The notes below the pieces were generated by a model, which searched no databases, was not told the origin of the DNA, and saw nothing but the letters and a program-made list of their open reading frames with translations. The translations under genes were made by a program, and so were the position numbers. 47,947 nucleotides of DNA from Terriglobia bacterium (GTDB lineage: Bacteria; Acidobacteriota; Terriglobia; 20CM-2-55-15): contig DASXLG010000353.1 in assembly GCA_036496425.1 (NCBI GenBank), positions 1 through 47,947 on the forward strand, given 5' to 3'. This document shows, piece after piece, positions 7,346 to 15,786 of the stretch (the stretch's first letter is position 1; the number at the start of each line of letters is the position of its first letter).

Positions 7346-8146
7346 ATGGTCTCGCTCGTACGGAAGCTCATCGCAAACCGCAACCTTCTAAAGAACCTGA
7401 TTCTACGGGATCTGAAACAGCGCTACGTGGGTTCGTTCGGTGGATTTCTGTGGTCAGTCATCAATCCTATCGTGACCCTCGTGAGCTACATCCTTGTGTT
7501 CGGCATCATCCTGGGCATGAAGGTCGGTAAGGAGACCGGAACCACCAGTTTTGGAATTTTTCTTTTCTGCGGTTACCTGCCCTGGCTTCTGTTCAGCGAC
7601 ACCGTGGTGAGAAACTGCAGCGTCATCCCGGATAATGCGCCGCTGATAACAAAAACCGTGATCCCGGCCGAAATACTGTCGATCTCGGTAACGATTTCGA
7701 ACCTGGTTCACCACCTGATCGGGCTCTCGATTCTCCTGATCGTGTTAACCCGCTTCACCAGCATTCACCTGTCCGCTGCCTGGACCCTCCTATACATGCT
7801 GATCCTGGTGCTTTTCGCTCAAGGGCTGGGCTGGATCGCCGCCACTCTGCATGTCTTTCTGCGGGACACGATTCAGGCGCTTCAAATCCTGATGATGCTG
7901 TGGCTCTACTTCACGCCGATCTTTTATCCCCCGAGCATGGTTGACCGGGCGCCGAAAACGATTCGGTTTCTGGCGGGGCTGAATCCGATGGGAATCATTG
8001 TCACGGGCTACCGCGATGCACTCCTGAATCAAGCCCAACCGGGCGGAATGCAGGTCGGAGGCGTCATGGCCCTGAGCCTCGTGGTCTTCGTTTTCGGAGC
8101 TTTTCTATTCCGGCAGGCCAAACCGGCGTTCGCGGATGTACTCTAA
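7346..8146 (+). CDS. wzm: ABC-2 type polysaccharide export permease (Wzm/RfbA/TagG-like)
   Basis: A 266-residue inner-membrane protein with about six membrane spans. The N-terminal amphipathic stretch (NLILRDLKQRYVGSFGGFLW) is the hallmark of O-antigen and teichoic-acid export permeases, and FTPIFYPPSMV occurs in the later part as in the family. Such permeases pair with a Wzt-type ATPase to move lipid-linked glycans, but no ATPase gene lies next to it or elsewhere in the window, so the partner must be encoded outside. ATG 7346 follows AAGGA. It is divergent from the kinase operon and ends one base before the stop of the convergent methyltransferase. The substrate is probably a surface glycan. 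Confidence 0.87.
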   Translation: MVSLVRKLIANRNLLKNLILRDLKQRYVGSFGGFLWSVINPIVTLVSYILVFGIILGMKVGKETGTTSFGIFLFCGYLPWLLFSDTVVRNCSVIPDNAPLITKTVIPAEILSISVTISNLVHHLIGLSILLIVLTRFTSIHLSAAWTLLYMLILVLFAQGLGWIAATLHVFLRDTIQALQILMMLWLYFTPIFYPPSMVDRAPKTIRFLAGLNPMGIIVTGYRDALLNQAQPGGMQVGGVMALSLVVFVFGAFLFRQAKPAFADVL

Positions 8147-8968
8147 TCAGGATTCTTTCTGCGCTTCCCACACAAAAGGAGAGGCTAAAGCCCGGAAAAA
8201 CGCGAAGCGTTCGAGAATCCAGGAATCCATTTCATGCGATTTCTTCATTGCCGGAACATGCCGGATACCCAGGCGTTCGAGCACCCGGCTGGTCAGCATG
8301 AATTTTCTGAAGCGGCCGGGTCTTCCGACGGCACGGCTGACCGAACAGATCTGCCTGGTCGTCAGCGGACCTTCGTGCTCGATGACGTGATCCGGTCTGG
8401 GGAACAACCTTCTGATCCTGGCCAGCCAAGCCGGTCCGGCAATCTGTTCAATAAATGACGCGCGTCCGCCGGGCTTTAATATCCGGCGAATCTGCCGCGC
8501 CGCGGCGAGACAATCGACGTGGCGCAATACGCCCGCGCACAGCACACCATCGATGGTGCCATCTGCGACAGGAATTGCAGCCGCGTCTCCATGGACAAGC
8601 AGAACTCGTCCCTCGACTTTATTGGCGTGAACGCGGTCACGGGTTGTCTCGAGGCTTTTGTCGGATACGTCGATCGCGATAACCTTCGCTCCCAGCGCTG
8701 CCAGAATGACAGTATTGAATCCATCGCCGCAGCCACAATCGACGATTGTTTTGCCCTGAACATCGCCCAGAAGATGGAACGCGTACTCGAGCGGAAAGGG
8801 AGTTAGAGAAGAAGGTTCATCGTAACGAAGGATATTCCGGCGAGACATCACCAGATCCGGCGGAAAGCTGCGAATCGCTACCTTATTAAAATGGATCCGC
8901 TCGCGATCGAGCCGCTCCTGGAATGCAGGTTCACTTCCGAGGTCGAGCACATCATCACTCCGGCCCAC
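8147..8968 (-). CDS. class I SAM-dependent methyltransferase
   Basis: A 273-residue Rossmann-fold methyltransferase. Motif I is VDCGCGDGFNT (about residue 76), then AIDVSDKSL (acidic ribose ligand), HGDAAAIPVADG, and RILKPGGRASF (motif III region). The C-terminal third is variable and probably recognises the acceptor. GTG at 8968 is preceded by AGGAGAGG at good spacing. It is the last gene of the minus-strand operon with the carrier protein, adenylation enzyme and flavin monooxygenase, so it probably modifies the acyl or aminoacyl product made there, or its final acceptor. Whether it methylates O, N or C cannot be told. Confidence 0.85.
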   Translation of the reverse strand: MGRSDDVLDLGSEPAFQERLDRERIHFNKVAIRSFPPDLVMSRRNILRYDEPSSLTPFPLEYAFHLLGDVQGKTIVDCGCGDGFNTVILAALGAKVIAIDVSDKSLETTRDRVHANKVEGRVLLVHGDAAAIPVADGTIDGVLCAGVLRHVDCLAAARQIRRILKPGGRASFIEQIAGPAWLARIRRLFPRPDHVIEHEGPLTTRQICSVSRAVGRPGRFRKFMLTSRVLERLGIRHVPAMKKSHEMDSWILERFAFFRALASPFVWEAQKES

Positions 8969-9015
8969 TGGTCCTCTCCTGAGATACGACGGAATTTCAG
9001 CCTACCGTAATGAAC

Positions 9016-9303
9016 TCAAACTGCCGAGTGCAAGCCAAGGGGAACCTTATCGATGGAATCGTCTGATAACTGAATGTAGTCACTGATCGCAGCAATACTG
9101 CGAAAATCGGCCAGGTCCACCTGATCCAGTGCGATCTGGATCGTAAACTCTTCTTCCAGAGCGACCAGCATATCCACAAATGACAGGGAGTCGAGTATCC
9201 CGCTTTGAAACAAATCCTCACCGGCAGCCGGCGCGTCGATCTGCAGCCGGTCATGGAAGATTGTTCTAATTCGTTGTTGAACGCTACCGCGACTGGTTTC
9301 CAT
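9016..9303 (-). CDS. acyl/peptidyl carrier protein
   Basis: A 95-residue four-helix carrier protein. The phosphopantetheine attachment serine lies in GILDSLSFVDML (Ser near residue 39), followed by the acidic recognition helix LVALEEEF and a third-helix segment DFRSIAAISDYI. It resembles DltC-like and stand-alone carriers more than fatty-acid AcpP. The carrier presents a thioester-bound substrate to partner enzymes; its loading enzyme is very likely the adenylation protein directly upstream, separated by two bases. ATG 9303 has an AAGGT ribosome site. No phosphopantetheinyl transferase is present in the window. Confidence 0.88.
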   Translation of the reverse strand: METSRGSVQQRIRTIFHDRLQIDAPAAGEDLFQSGILDSLSFVDMLVALEEEFTIQIALDQVDLADFRSIAAISDYIQLSDDSIDKVPLGLHSAV

Positions 9304-9305
9304 TT

Positions 9306-10904
9306 CTACCTTCTTTCGCCTGCCTGACGCGTGCCGTGCTGAGCCACGGCGTCAGGCGCCTTCATAAACCATTCCTTCAAAAGAGACCGGTCGATTTTCC
9401 CATTCATGTTCTTCGGCAATTGTTCTGAGACCAGCCAGCGCGATGGCAGCATGTGACTGGGCAGCCGCTTCCGCAAAGCCTGTTTGACGGCGGCCGGCGT
9501 CACAGGTGCTGCCGAAAATGGCGCATAAACGCAACAGATCTGAGTATTGTCGAAGCCGTCGCTCTTGAGAGCAACGACGGCTGCTTCCTTCACATCTTCG
9601 AGTTCGTTCAATGCCGCCTCAATTTCACCCAGTTCAATGCGATAACCGCGGTTCTTGATCTGCGAATCCGTCCGCCCGACGAAATAAACCAGGCCGTTGG
9701 CGTCCTTCCTCGCAAGATCCCCCGTGTTATAGATCCGGCTCGATGGATCGCCGCTGAAGGGATTCGGCAAAAACGCTGCTGCTGTTTTCTGCGGATCTTG
9801 CCAGTAACCGGGACTGAGTCCTTTGCCGGCGATATAAAGCGTACCGGTATCGCCCGGCGCGACCGGGTGAAGTTGTTCGTTCAACACGAAGAGTTCTTCG
9901 TTGCCGCACGGCCGGCCGATGGGAATCATCGCATCTGCTTCGGGTAGACCGGGCACCGTGAAATAGCTGCTCGCGATTGTGGCTTCCGTGGGGCCATAAA
10001 GATTCGTGAAAGTCACGTGGGGCAATCGTTGCATCCAATAACGAAGCACCGGCGCCGGGAGAACTTCCCCGCACCATAGCAGCCGTTTTAAAGAAGGAAA
10101 ATCGTTCGGCCGGATCACATCGAACTTTGCCAGATACGTCAAAAGCGAGGGTACCGAAAACCACTGCGTGAGTTCGGCACCGCGAATAAAATCCGCCGTA
10201 TCCTTCGCAGAAACATTCAGTTCAGGGGGAACAAGATGAAGCTGAGCTCCAGCCGCAAACGCTCCGAAGATATCAAAGACCGACAGGTCGAAGTGAAGCG
10301 GCGGGTGTCCGGAAAGCCTGTCATGGGTATCAAGCCCGAAATACGGTTTCGCCCATTCAATGAAACAGATGACGTTGGCGTGCGTTATAACGACACCCTT
10401 CGGCGGACCGGTCGAGCCTGACGTGTACAGGATATAAGCCGGATCCCTGCTCACGTTCCCGGACTCCAGCGGATCGGATGAAAACGGCGCCACGCTGGAT
10501 TGCACGTCCAGCCGTAATACGGGGGTGCTGCGAATCGCGTCCGATGCGCCGGAAAGCTCCGTCCACAAGGGCAGCCCGGCATCGTCAACCAGCAGGAGCC
10601 GGGGGTCGGCCGACTGAAGAATCTTCAGCGCCCGGGGGGATGGGCTGTTCGTATCGACCGGAACGTAAGCGCAGTCTGCTTTCAGGATGCCCAGGATGCC
10701 TGCGATGGTGCGGGGTGTCTTTGGAAGAAGCATCGCCACCCTGTCGCCACGCCGGCAACCGGCAGCGCGGATCGCCCGCGCCAACTGGTTGCTGAGCTTT
10801 TCGATCTCCTCATAACTCAACCGCACTGGACCTAGAGCGACAGCCAGGCTTCCCGGAAGGTTTTGAGCCGCGCGGCCGGAGTACTCTTGCAGGAGTTGCG
10901 TCAT
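9306..10904 (-). CDS. stand-alone amino-acid adenylation enzyme (DltA/NRPS A-domain-like)
   Basis: A 532-residue ANL-superfamily ligase that activates a carboxylate as acyl-AMP and loads it on a carrier thiol. Core motifs in order: LSYEEIEKLSNQLA, YVPVDTNSPS, YILYTSGSTGPPKGV (P-loop), FDLSVFDIF (with the Asp that contacts an amino-acid amine in NRPS A-domains), NLYGPTEAT, YNTGDLARKD, KNRGYRIELGEIE and the catalytic Lys in NMNGKIDR. Presence of that Asp suggests an amino acid substrate, but the identity is not predicted here. Its ATG overlaps the stop of the monooxygenase gene (ATGA), and the carrier protein follows after two bases. Exosortase-linked acyl ligases are a similar alternative class. 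Confidence 0.88.
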   Translation of the reverse strand: MTQLLQEYSGRAAQNLPGSLAVALGPVRLSYEEIEKLSNQLARAIRAAGCRRGDRVAMLLPKTPRTIAGILGILKADCAYVPVDTNSPSPRALKILQSADPRLLLVDDAGLPLWTELSGASDAIRSTPVLRLDVQSSVAPFSSDPLESGNVSRDPAYILYTSGSTGPPKGVVITHANVICFIEWAKPYFGLDTHDRLSGHPPLHFDLSVFDIFGAFAAGAQLHLVPPELNVSAKDTADFIRGAELTQWFSVPSLLTYLAKFDVIRPNDFPSLKRLLWCGEVLPAPVLRYWMQRLPHVTFTNLYGPTEATIASSYFTVPGLPEADAMIPIGRPCGNEELFVLNEQLHPVAPGDTGTLYIAGKGLSPGYWQDPQKTAAAFLPNPFSGDPSSRIYNTGDLARKDANGLVYFVGRTDSQIKNRGYRIELGEIEAALNELEDVKEAAVVALKSDGFDNTQICCVYAPFSAAPVTPAAVKQALRKRLPSHMLPSRWLVSEQLPKNMNGKIDRSLLKEWFMKAPDAVAQHGTRQAGERR

Positions 10905-11905
10905 GATGCGACCCGCTCTCTGGCAAGTTCGAATACCCTGCCGATGCTCTCGAGCTCCTCGGCGTTTGGCGGAATATCCAGGATAAACGTTCCGTATCCC
11001 AGTTCCAGATAGCGCGAGACCTCTTCGGCTACGCGATCGTAGGCGCCCACCAGATAAGGACAGAAGGTTTTGTAGTTTTGAAACGGACCCAGCCAGTAGG
11101 GAGTTTCCGGAGATTCGGCAAGCTTCGACAGTTGTTCATGCCATTTCGAATCCGAAGACTTTATTGCAAGCTCGTGGGTGATCTGTCCTTTCCGCGTTTC
11201 CGGGAACCGCTCCATCGCAACCCGCCAGGCTTCGGCTTCGCTTGCCCGCGCGATGATCCCGATCCGGATACCCGTTTCCGAGCCGCCGGCCGGCGCTTCA
11301 GCTTCTTCCGAAGTAGGCTTCGGATATTTCACTGCCGTGGCACCGATCGCTTTGGCAGCGGACAGTCCGGCCTCCGACGAACCTGAAACCAGAAATCGAG
11401 GTTCTAAATCCGGAGACGGCGGTGGTCCCAACTTGGCGTTGCTGATCGTGTAAAACTCGCCTTCAAAGCTGACCGGTGTGCCGGATGCGCAGAGTTTTTT
11501 GATGATCTGAGCGTACTCGATCAGACGATCATAGCGTCTGTCATGGGGCGTGGTGTCATTGAGGCTGCTCAAGTCGTTCACGAAACCGCCGGCTACCATA
11601 TTGAGATAAATGCGGCGGCGATACAGAAAACCCAGCGAACTGACCATTTTCGCCACGCTATAGGGGTGCAGGTAAATGGGCTGGACGGCAACGAGGGGAG
11701 AAAGCCTCTCCGTATTCTCGATGATGATCTGTGAAACCAACCAGGGATCGGCGATCCGGTTGTCCGTATAGACCAGGATGCCTTCGCACCCATGCGCTTC
11801 GCTCCAGCGGGCAACGTCGATCACTTTTTTCAGATAGGCAGAGTGGCTGTGATCACTGGATTGGGGACATGTCGAAAATATTCTAAGTTCACTATTCGGA
11901 CTCAT
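10901..11905 (-). CDS. LLM-class flavin-dependent monooxygenase (SsuD/luciferase-like)
   Basis: A 334-residue TIM-barrel oxidoreductase of the bacterial luciferase family. Evidence is the N-terminal barrel pattern (SHSAYLKKVIDVARWSEAHG, GILVYTDNRIADPW), the conserved HPYSVAKMVSSLGFLYRRR segment, YLNMVAGGFVNDL, the ERLSPLVAVQP strand, and RFLVSGSSEAGLSAAKAIGA (phosphate site), close to alkanesulfonate and NRPS-associated monooxygenases. It uses reduced FMN (or F420 in some members) to oxidise its substrate. As first gene of an operon with an adenylation enzyme and carrier protein it probably acts on a carrier-bound or released amino acid derivative, for instance by hydroxylation. ATG 11905 follows CGGAG. 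A 290-base divergent spacer without recognisable genes separates it from the carbamoyltransferases. Confidence 0.86.
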   Translation of the reverse strand: MSPNSELRIFSTCPQSSDHSHSAYLKKVIDVARWSEAHGCEGILVYTDNRIADPWLVSQIIIENTERLSPLVAVQPIYLHPYSVAKMVSSLGFLYRRRIYLNMVAGGFVNDLSSLNDTTPHDRRYDRLIEYAQIIKKLCASGTPVSFEGEFYTISNAKLGPPPSPDLEPRFLVSGSSEAGLSAAKAIGATAVKYPKPTSEEAEAPAGGSETGIRIGIIARASEAEAWRVAMERFPETRKGQITHELAIKSSDSKWHEQLSKLAESPETPYWLGPFQNYKTFCPYLVGAYDRVAEEVSRYLELGYGTFILDIPPNAEELESIGRVFELARERVAS

Positions 11906-12195
11906 TCGTCAGCGCTCCGTCTGTTCTCCTGCTGCTTGGCCTAGCAATGCGCGTACCTTAAATCTTTTCCGCAATTCGTTGTGGAGGCGGTCATGGAAGG
12001 TATTCCTGCTACAAAGCCATATGGAGCGGCAATTCCAGAACACGGCAATTCGGGACATCTCAGTGCGCGGATGTTCCACTCCGGTCAGGACAAACCAGGT
12101 GTCAAGTCAAGCCGATACCGCGTCGTGCATAGACGCTCCGAATGGCGCCTCGATTGCCTTCCCCATTCCGTCTCGGAGCGGAGAAGGACGGTTTC

Positions 12196-13959
12196 TTGAA
12201 CATCCTCGGAATCAGCGGCCTGCCACATTCAGCCAACTACAAGATGAGTCATGGAAGTCCCGAGCCCGGCGAACTTCGCATTCGTCAGGGCCTCGATGCG
12301 GCAGCGACCCTGGTCGTCGACGGGCAGATCGTCGCGGCAGCTGCGGAAGAGCGCTTTACAGGCGAAAAGCAGACCGGTTCCTTCCCGTCCGGCGCAATAA
12401 ATTATTGTCTGTTCGAGGGCGGCCTGCACATCGGCCAGATCGATGAAATCGCGCATGGTTTCGAGTTCTCGCCTTATGAACAAATCTCGCGGCTCGATCC
12501 GGTTTCGGCGGAACGTTACGATGCCGTTTACTCGCGGGCCGCGCTTCTCAACGATGTCCAACATCATTTACCCGGATTTCCGGCGCATAAAGTCCATCAT
12601 GTGCCTCACCACCTCGCTCACGCAGCCAGCGCTTATTTCACTTCGGGATGGGACGAATGCCTGGTGGCCGTCGTCGACGGCATGGGAGAAGTGGACAGTG
12701 CGACGATCTATCACGCGCGCGGCGGGAAGCTGAAGAAGCTGCAGTCGATCGCCGCACTACACTCCATTGGAATACTCTATTCCCTGATCACGCTGCATCT
12801 CGGATTCGATTTCAACGGAGACGAGTACAAGATCATGGGGCTCGCTCCATACGGCTGCCCGCAGAAGTTCAGACCCTTCTTCGAAAAAACGGTGGAGTTT
12901 CTGCCGAACGGAGCGATCCGCATTCCGCTCCTTTCAATCAACAGGACCGGTGAAGAACGAGACAACTATCGCGCCTCCCGCCGCTTCCTCGACAAAGAGC
13001 TGGGGCCAAGGCGAAGAGGAGACGAGGACGTCACCGCGCATCATCGCGATATAGCGGCGGCCTTGCAGGAATGCCTGGAAAGAACCATGCAACACATCTG
13101 CGGTTATTTCCAGAAGAAGACCTCGTTGCGGCGCCTGGCGCTTGCCGGCGGCGTCGCCCTCAATTGCACGTCGAATGGAAGCCTTGTGCGGTCGGGCTTA
13201 TTCGACGAAATCTATGTGCAGCCGGCAGCGGGCGACGACGGGACGGCCCTTGGAGCGGCATTACACCGCGCGGCAGTGCATGGTGAGATCCGGAATCACA
13301 GGCTTCCCGTTCCTTTCTTCGGCCCGGCATCATCGAGCACCGAGATTGCGAGCGCTCTTGCTGAGTACCAGGACAGCATCAACGTCACGCAATTCCCCGA
13401 TCTGGCTGCTGTTTCGTCCGAAGCTGCCCGCTGGATTGCCGGCGGCAAGGTCATCGCATGGCACCGGGGACGGATGGAATTCGGTCCGCGCGCTCTCGGA
13501 AACCGCAGCATCCTGGCGGATCCTTCACATCCGGAAATGCGCGATCGCATCAATGCGATGGTAAAAAAGCGCGAGGCATTTCGTCCGTTTGCTCCTGCCG
13601 TTTCTCTCGAACAGGCACACGTCTGGTTCGAAATGCCGGCCGGAACACACCAGCCTTACATGATCACGACGGTCAATGTGCGAGAGGCGCACCGTCAAAC
13701 GCTGCCGGCAATTACGCACGTCAACGGAAGCGCTCGCGTGCAAACGGTTTCTGAAGGCGATAACCCGGACTTCCACATCCTGCTGAAAGAGGTCGGGAAA
13801 ATCACCGGCCGCGAAATGCTCCTCAACACAAGCTTTAATGTCAAAGGGCAGCCGATGGTCAACACTGCCCGCGAAGCAATCGCCACATTTCTCGGCACGG
13901 GAATCCAGGCATTATTTCTGGAAAACCATCTGGTGACGAAACGGAACAATCCCGACTGA
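12196..13959 (+). CDS. O-carbamoyltransferase, NodU/TobZ family (catalytically intact)
   Basis: A 587-residue enzyme that uses carbamoyl phosphate and ATP to form carbamoyl-adenylate and then carbamoylates a hydroxyl group, often on a sugar. The Kae1-like N-terminal part has HHLAHAASAY with the metal ligands His138 and His142, VVDGMGE with Asp161 (the same 19-residue spacing as His118-Asp137 in TobZ), GGVALNC and GDDGTALGAA (Asp347). The C-terminal YrdC-like part has FGPRALGNRSILADP and LLNTSFNVKGQPMV. TTG at 12196 is chosen because GGAGAAGGA lies just upstream and the protein then begins NILGISG as in the family; ATG 12142 adds 18 atypical residues. The second carbamoyltransferase follows after 11 bases. 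Confidence 0.9.
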   Translation: MNILGISGLPHSANYKMSHGSPEPGELRIRQGLDAAATLVVDGQIVAAAAEERFTGEKQTGSFPSGAINYCLFEGGLHIGQIDEIAHGFEFSPYEQISRLDPVSAERYDAVYSRAALLNDVQHHLPGFPAHKVHHVPHHLAHAASAYFTSGWDECLVAVVDGMGEVDSATIYHARGGKLKKLQSIAALHSIGILYSLITLHLGFDFNGDEYKIMGLAPYGCPQKFRPFFEKTVEFLPNGAIRIPLLSINRTGEERDNYRASRRFLDKELGPRRRGDEDVTAHHRDIAAALQECLERTMQHICGYFQKKTSLRRLALAGGVALNCTSNGSLVRSGLFDEIYVQPAAGDDGTALGAALHRAAVHGEIRNHRLPVPFFGPASSSTEIASALAEYQDSINVTQFPDLAAVSSEAARWIAGGKVIAWHRGRMEFGPRALGNRSILADPSHPEMRDRINAMVKKREAFRPFAPAVSLEQAHVWFEMPAGTHQPYMITTVNVREAHRQTLPAITHVNGSARVQTVSEGDNPDFHILLKEVGKITGREMLLNTSFNVKGQPMVNTAREAIATFLGTGIQALFLENHLVTKRNNPD

Positions 13960-13970
13960 ATGGATTCGCA

Positions 13971-15500
13971 ATGACAATCCTCGGAATCAACACGGAGTCT
14001 GACGGCTTTGGCGCCGCAGTCCTTCGCGACGGACGCGTGTTGGCCGCAATCGAGCAATTCAAAATCCGCCAGCACTGGTCTTCGATGGACAAAGCGCCTG
14101 TGCCGAAGGACGCCATCCTGACGGCACTCCAGGCGGCCGGAACCGATTGTTCCGAAGTCGGCGCCATCGCCCTGACCGGCGATGTGAACTCTGCCGAGAA
14201 AATCATTCCGCACATCCGGAAGCTCGGCCTGAATCCCCGCGCAATGATCGAGCCCGTTGATCTTCAGACCGCGCATGTCACAGCCGCGTTCGCGGGTTCG
14301 CCCTTTGACCGCGCCGCAATACTCATCCTGAACTGCGGCCGCGAGCCCGGCAGCCTCTGTCTTGCTGCGGGCGATGGAGCCCGGATCGAGATAGAGAAAA
14401 TTCCGCGGCGTTATTCGTTGCTTGGACCCGTGTACAGCAGTGTTTCCAGTGCATTGGGCTTTCAGCCATGGACTTGCAGCAAGATGGCATGGCTGGGCGC
14501 GACCGGTCAGCCCGAATTCCTGGATGTCTTCCATCACATGATGCCATCAGACCACGCCTATGCGCCTGTGGAAGAACTGGTAAGGGCGGTCGACCTCAAT
14601 CGGCCGCAAGACGCCGCTGCCAGCCTGCAGGCCTGGACCAATGAGATCGTGACGGATCTGGCCGAAGGCCTCTGCCGCCGGCATTCCCTTTCGAACATTT
14701 GTGTTGCCGGACATCTTGCAGAAAACCCATTCCTGATCCGAGAGCTGGAAAAGCATTTCGGTGCGGAGCGCGTGTTTGTTCCACCGGCTCCGGGAAGAGA
14801 AAGTCTCAGCATTGGCGCCGCATGGGTCCGTTCGCGCCGCGAAAGACGTTTTGCACAGAACTTGTGTTTTCCATACCCGGCGCTGGGACCGGAGTTTGCA
14901 GATCCTCAGATCAAAGAGGAAATGGATAACTGCAAACTGGTCTGCAATTTCTTTCCCGGCGTGGATGCGCTCGCCGAAACCGTCTGCCGGACACTGAATT
15001 CCGGCGGGTTGGCCGGCTGGTTTCAAGGCCGCTGTGAATTTGGCCACCGCGCTCTTGGATTCCGCAGCATTCTGGCAAATCCCTTCACACCCTTCATCGA
15101 TGAGAACATCAATCGCTTCCTGAAGCATCGCGAGACGTCTCATCCTTTTGTCATCTCTGTTCCAGAGGAGTCTGCATCGGAATACTTCGACCAACCCGGC
15201 GCCAATGCACGGACAATCGCATCGATGTATCCGGTCCGGATGGATAAAAGCAGCCTGCTTTCAAGGTTTGTGATCCAGGATGAGTGTGTTCGCGTTCACA
15301 CCGTGAGTTCAGCAGACAATCACCCGCTCTGGATGCTGTTGCACAGGATGAAGGGGTTCACCGGTCATCCGCTGCTCATCAATACTTCTTTCAATCTTCC
15401 AAGCGAACCTCTCGTTATGACGCCGCGTGACGCGATACGCAGCTTTTATGCGTCGGGCCTGGACGTACTGGCCATCGGCCGCTTTCTGCTGACGAAGTAG
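13971..15500 (+). CDS. degenerate carbamoyltransferase homologue (NodU/TobZ family)
   Basis: A 509-residue paralogue of the preceding enzyme, about 80 residues shorter. The N-terminal pattern (TILGINTESDGFGAAVLRDG) and the C-terminal motifs FGHRALGFRSILANP and LLINTSFNLPSEPLV are kept. The metal site is not: the first His of HxxxH is Leu98 (only His102 remains), the Asp 19 residues on is Asn121 inside ILNCGRE, and the GDDG motif reads GRES (Arg276-Glu277). GGVALNC is replaced by AGHLAENPF. It should not hydrolyse carbamoyl phosphate itself, though the adenylate or transfer half may work with the intact neighbour. ATG 13971 is 11 bases after that gene's stop, implying co-translation and perhaps a complex. 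Confidence 0.85.
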   Translation: MTILGINTESDGFGAAVLRDGRVLAAIEQFKIRQHWSSMDKAPVPKDAILTALQAAGTDCSEVGAIALTGDVNSAEKIIPHIRKLGLNPRAMIEPVDLQTAHVTAAFAGSPFDRAAILILNCGREPGSLCLAAGDGARIEIEKIPRRYSLLGPVYSSVSSALGFQPWTCSKMAWLGATGQPEFLDVFHHMMPSDHAYAPVEELVRAVDLNRPQDAAASLQAWTNEIVTDLAEGLCRRHSLSNICVAGHLAENPFLIRELEKHFGAERVFVPPAPGRESLSIGAAWVRSRRERRFAQNLCFPYPALGPEFADPQIKEEMDNCKLVCNFFPGVDALAETVCRTLNSGGLAGWFQGRCEFGHRALGFRSILANPFTPFIDENINRFLKHRETSHPFVISVPEESASEYFDQPGANARTIASMYPVRMDKSSLLSRFVIQDECVRVHTVSSADNHPLWMLLHRMKGFTGHPLLINTSFNLPSEPLVMTPRDAIRSFYASGLDVLAIGRFLLTK

Positions 15501-15552
15501 GCCGCGCCCTCCAGGCAAAGAACCCCTTTTATATTCAGCTACTTGGCGGCTT

Positions 15553-15572
15553 CCTAAGGTAGATACCTTAGG
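15553..15572. promoter_or_regulatory. 20-bp near-perfect palindrome upstream of the secreted protein gene
   Basis: CCTAAGGTA, GA, TACCTTAGG has nine-base perfect arms. It sits in the 286-base gap after the second carbamoyltransferase and 215 bases before the secreted-protein start. The compact symmetry looks like a dimeric-regulator operator. It lacks a T tail, so a terminator is less likely. Function is inferred. Confidence 0.4.
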
Positions 15573-15786
15573 CCAGCCTAGGTCCGATTGCCGCGCCGGT
15601 TAGGGCGTCTCCCCAATTATCCCGGCCTTACCCCGCACGCTATAGTCGCTTCATCAGTTACGAGAGATCACAAACAACTATCCCAGCTCGCTGGCCCTTT
15701 TTTTCAAAAAACAATCAGTAATTTGACCGACACCAAGGCAAGATGTCGCGTGTGCCGGGCCACTGGGGACAAGGACAGAAAGAAGA

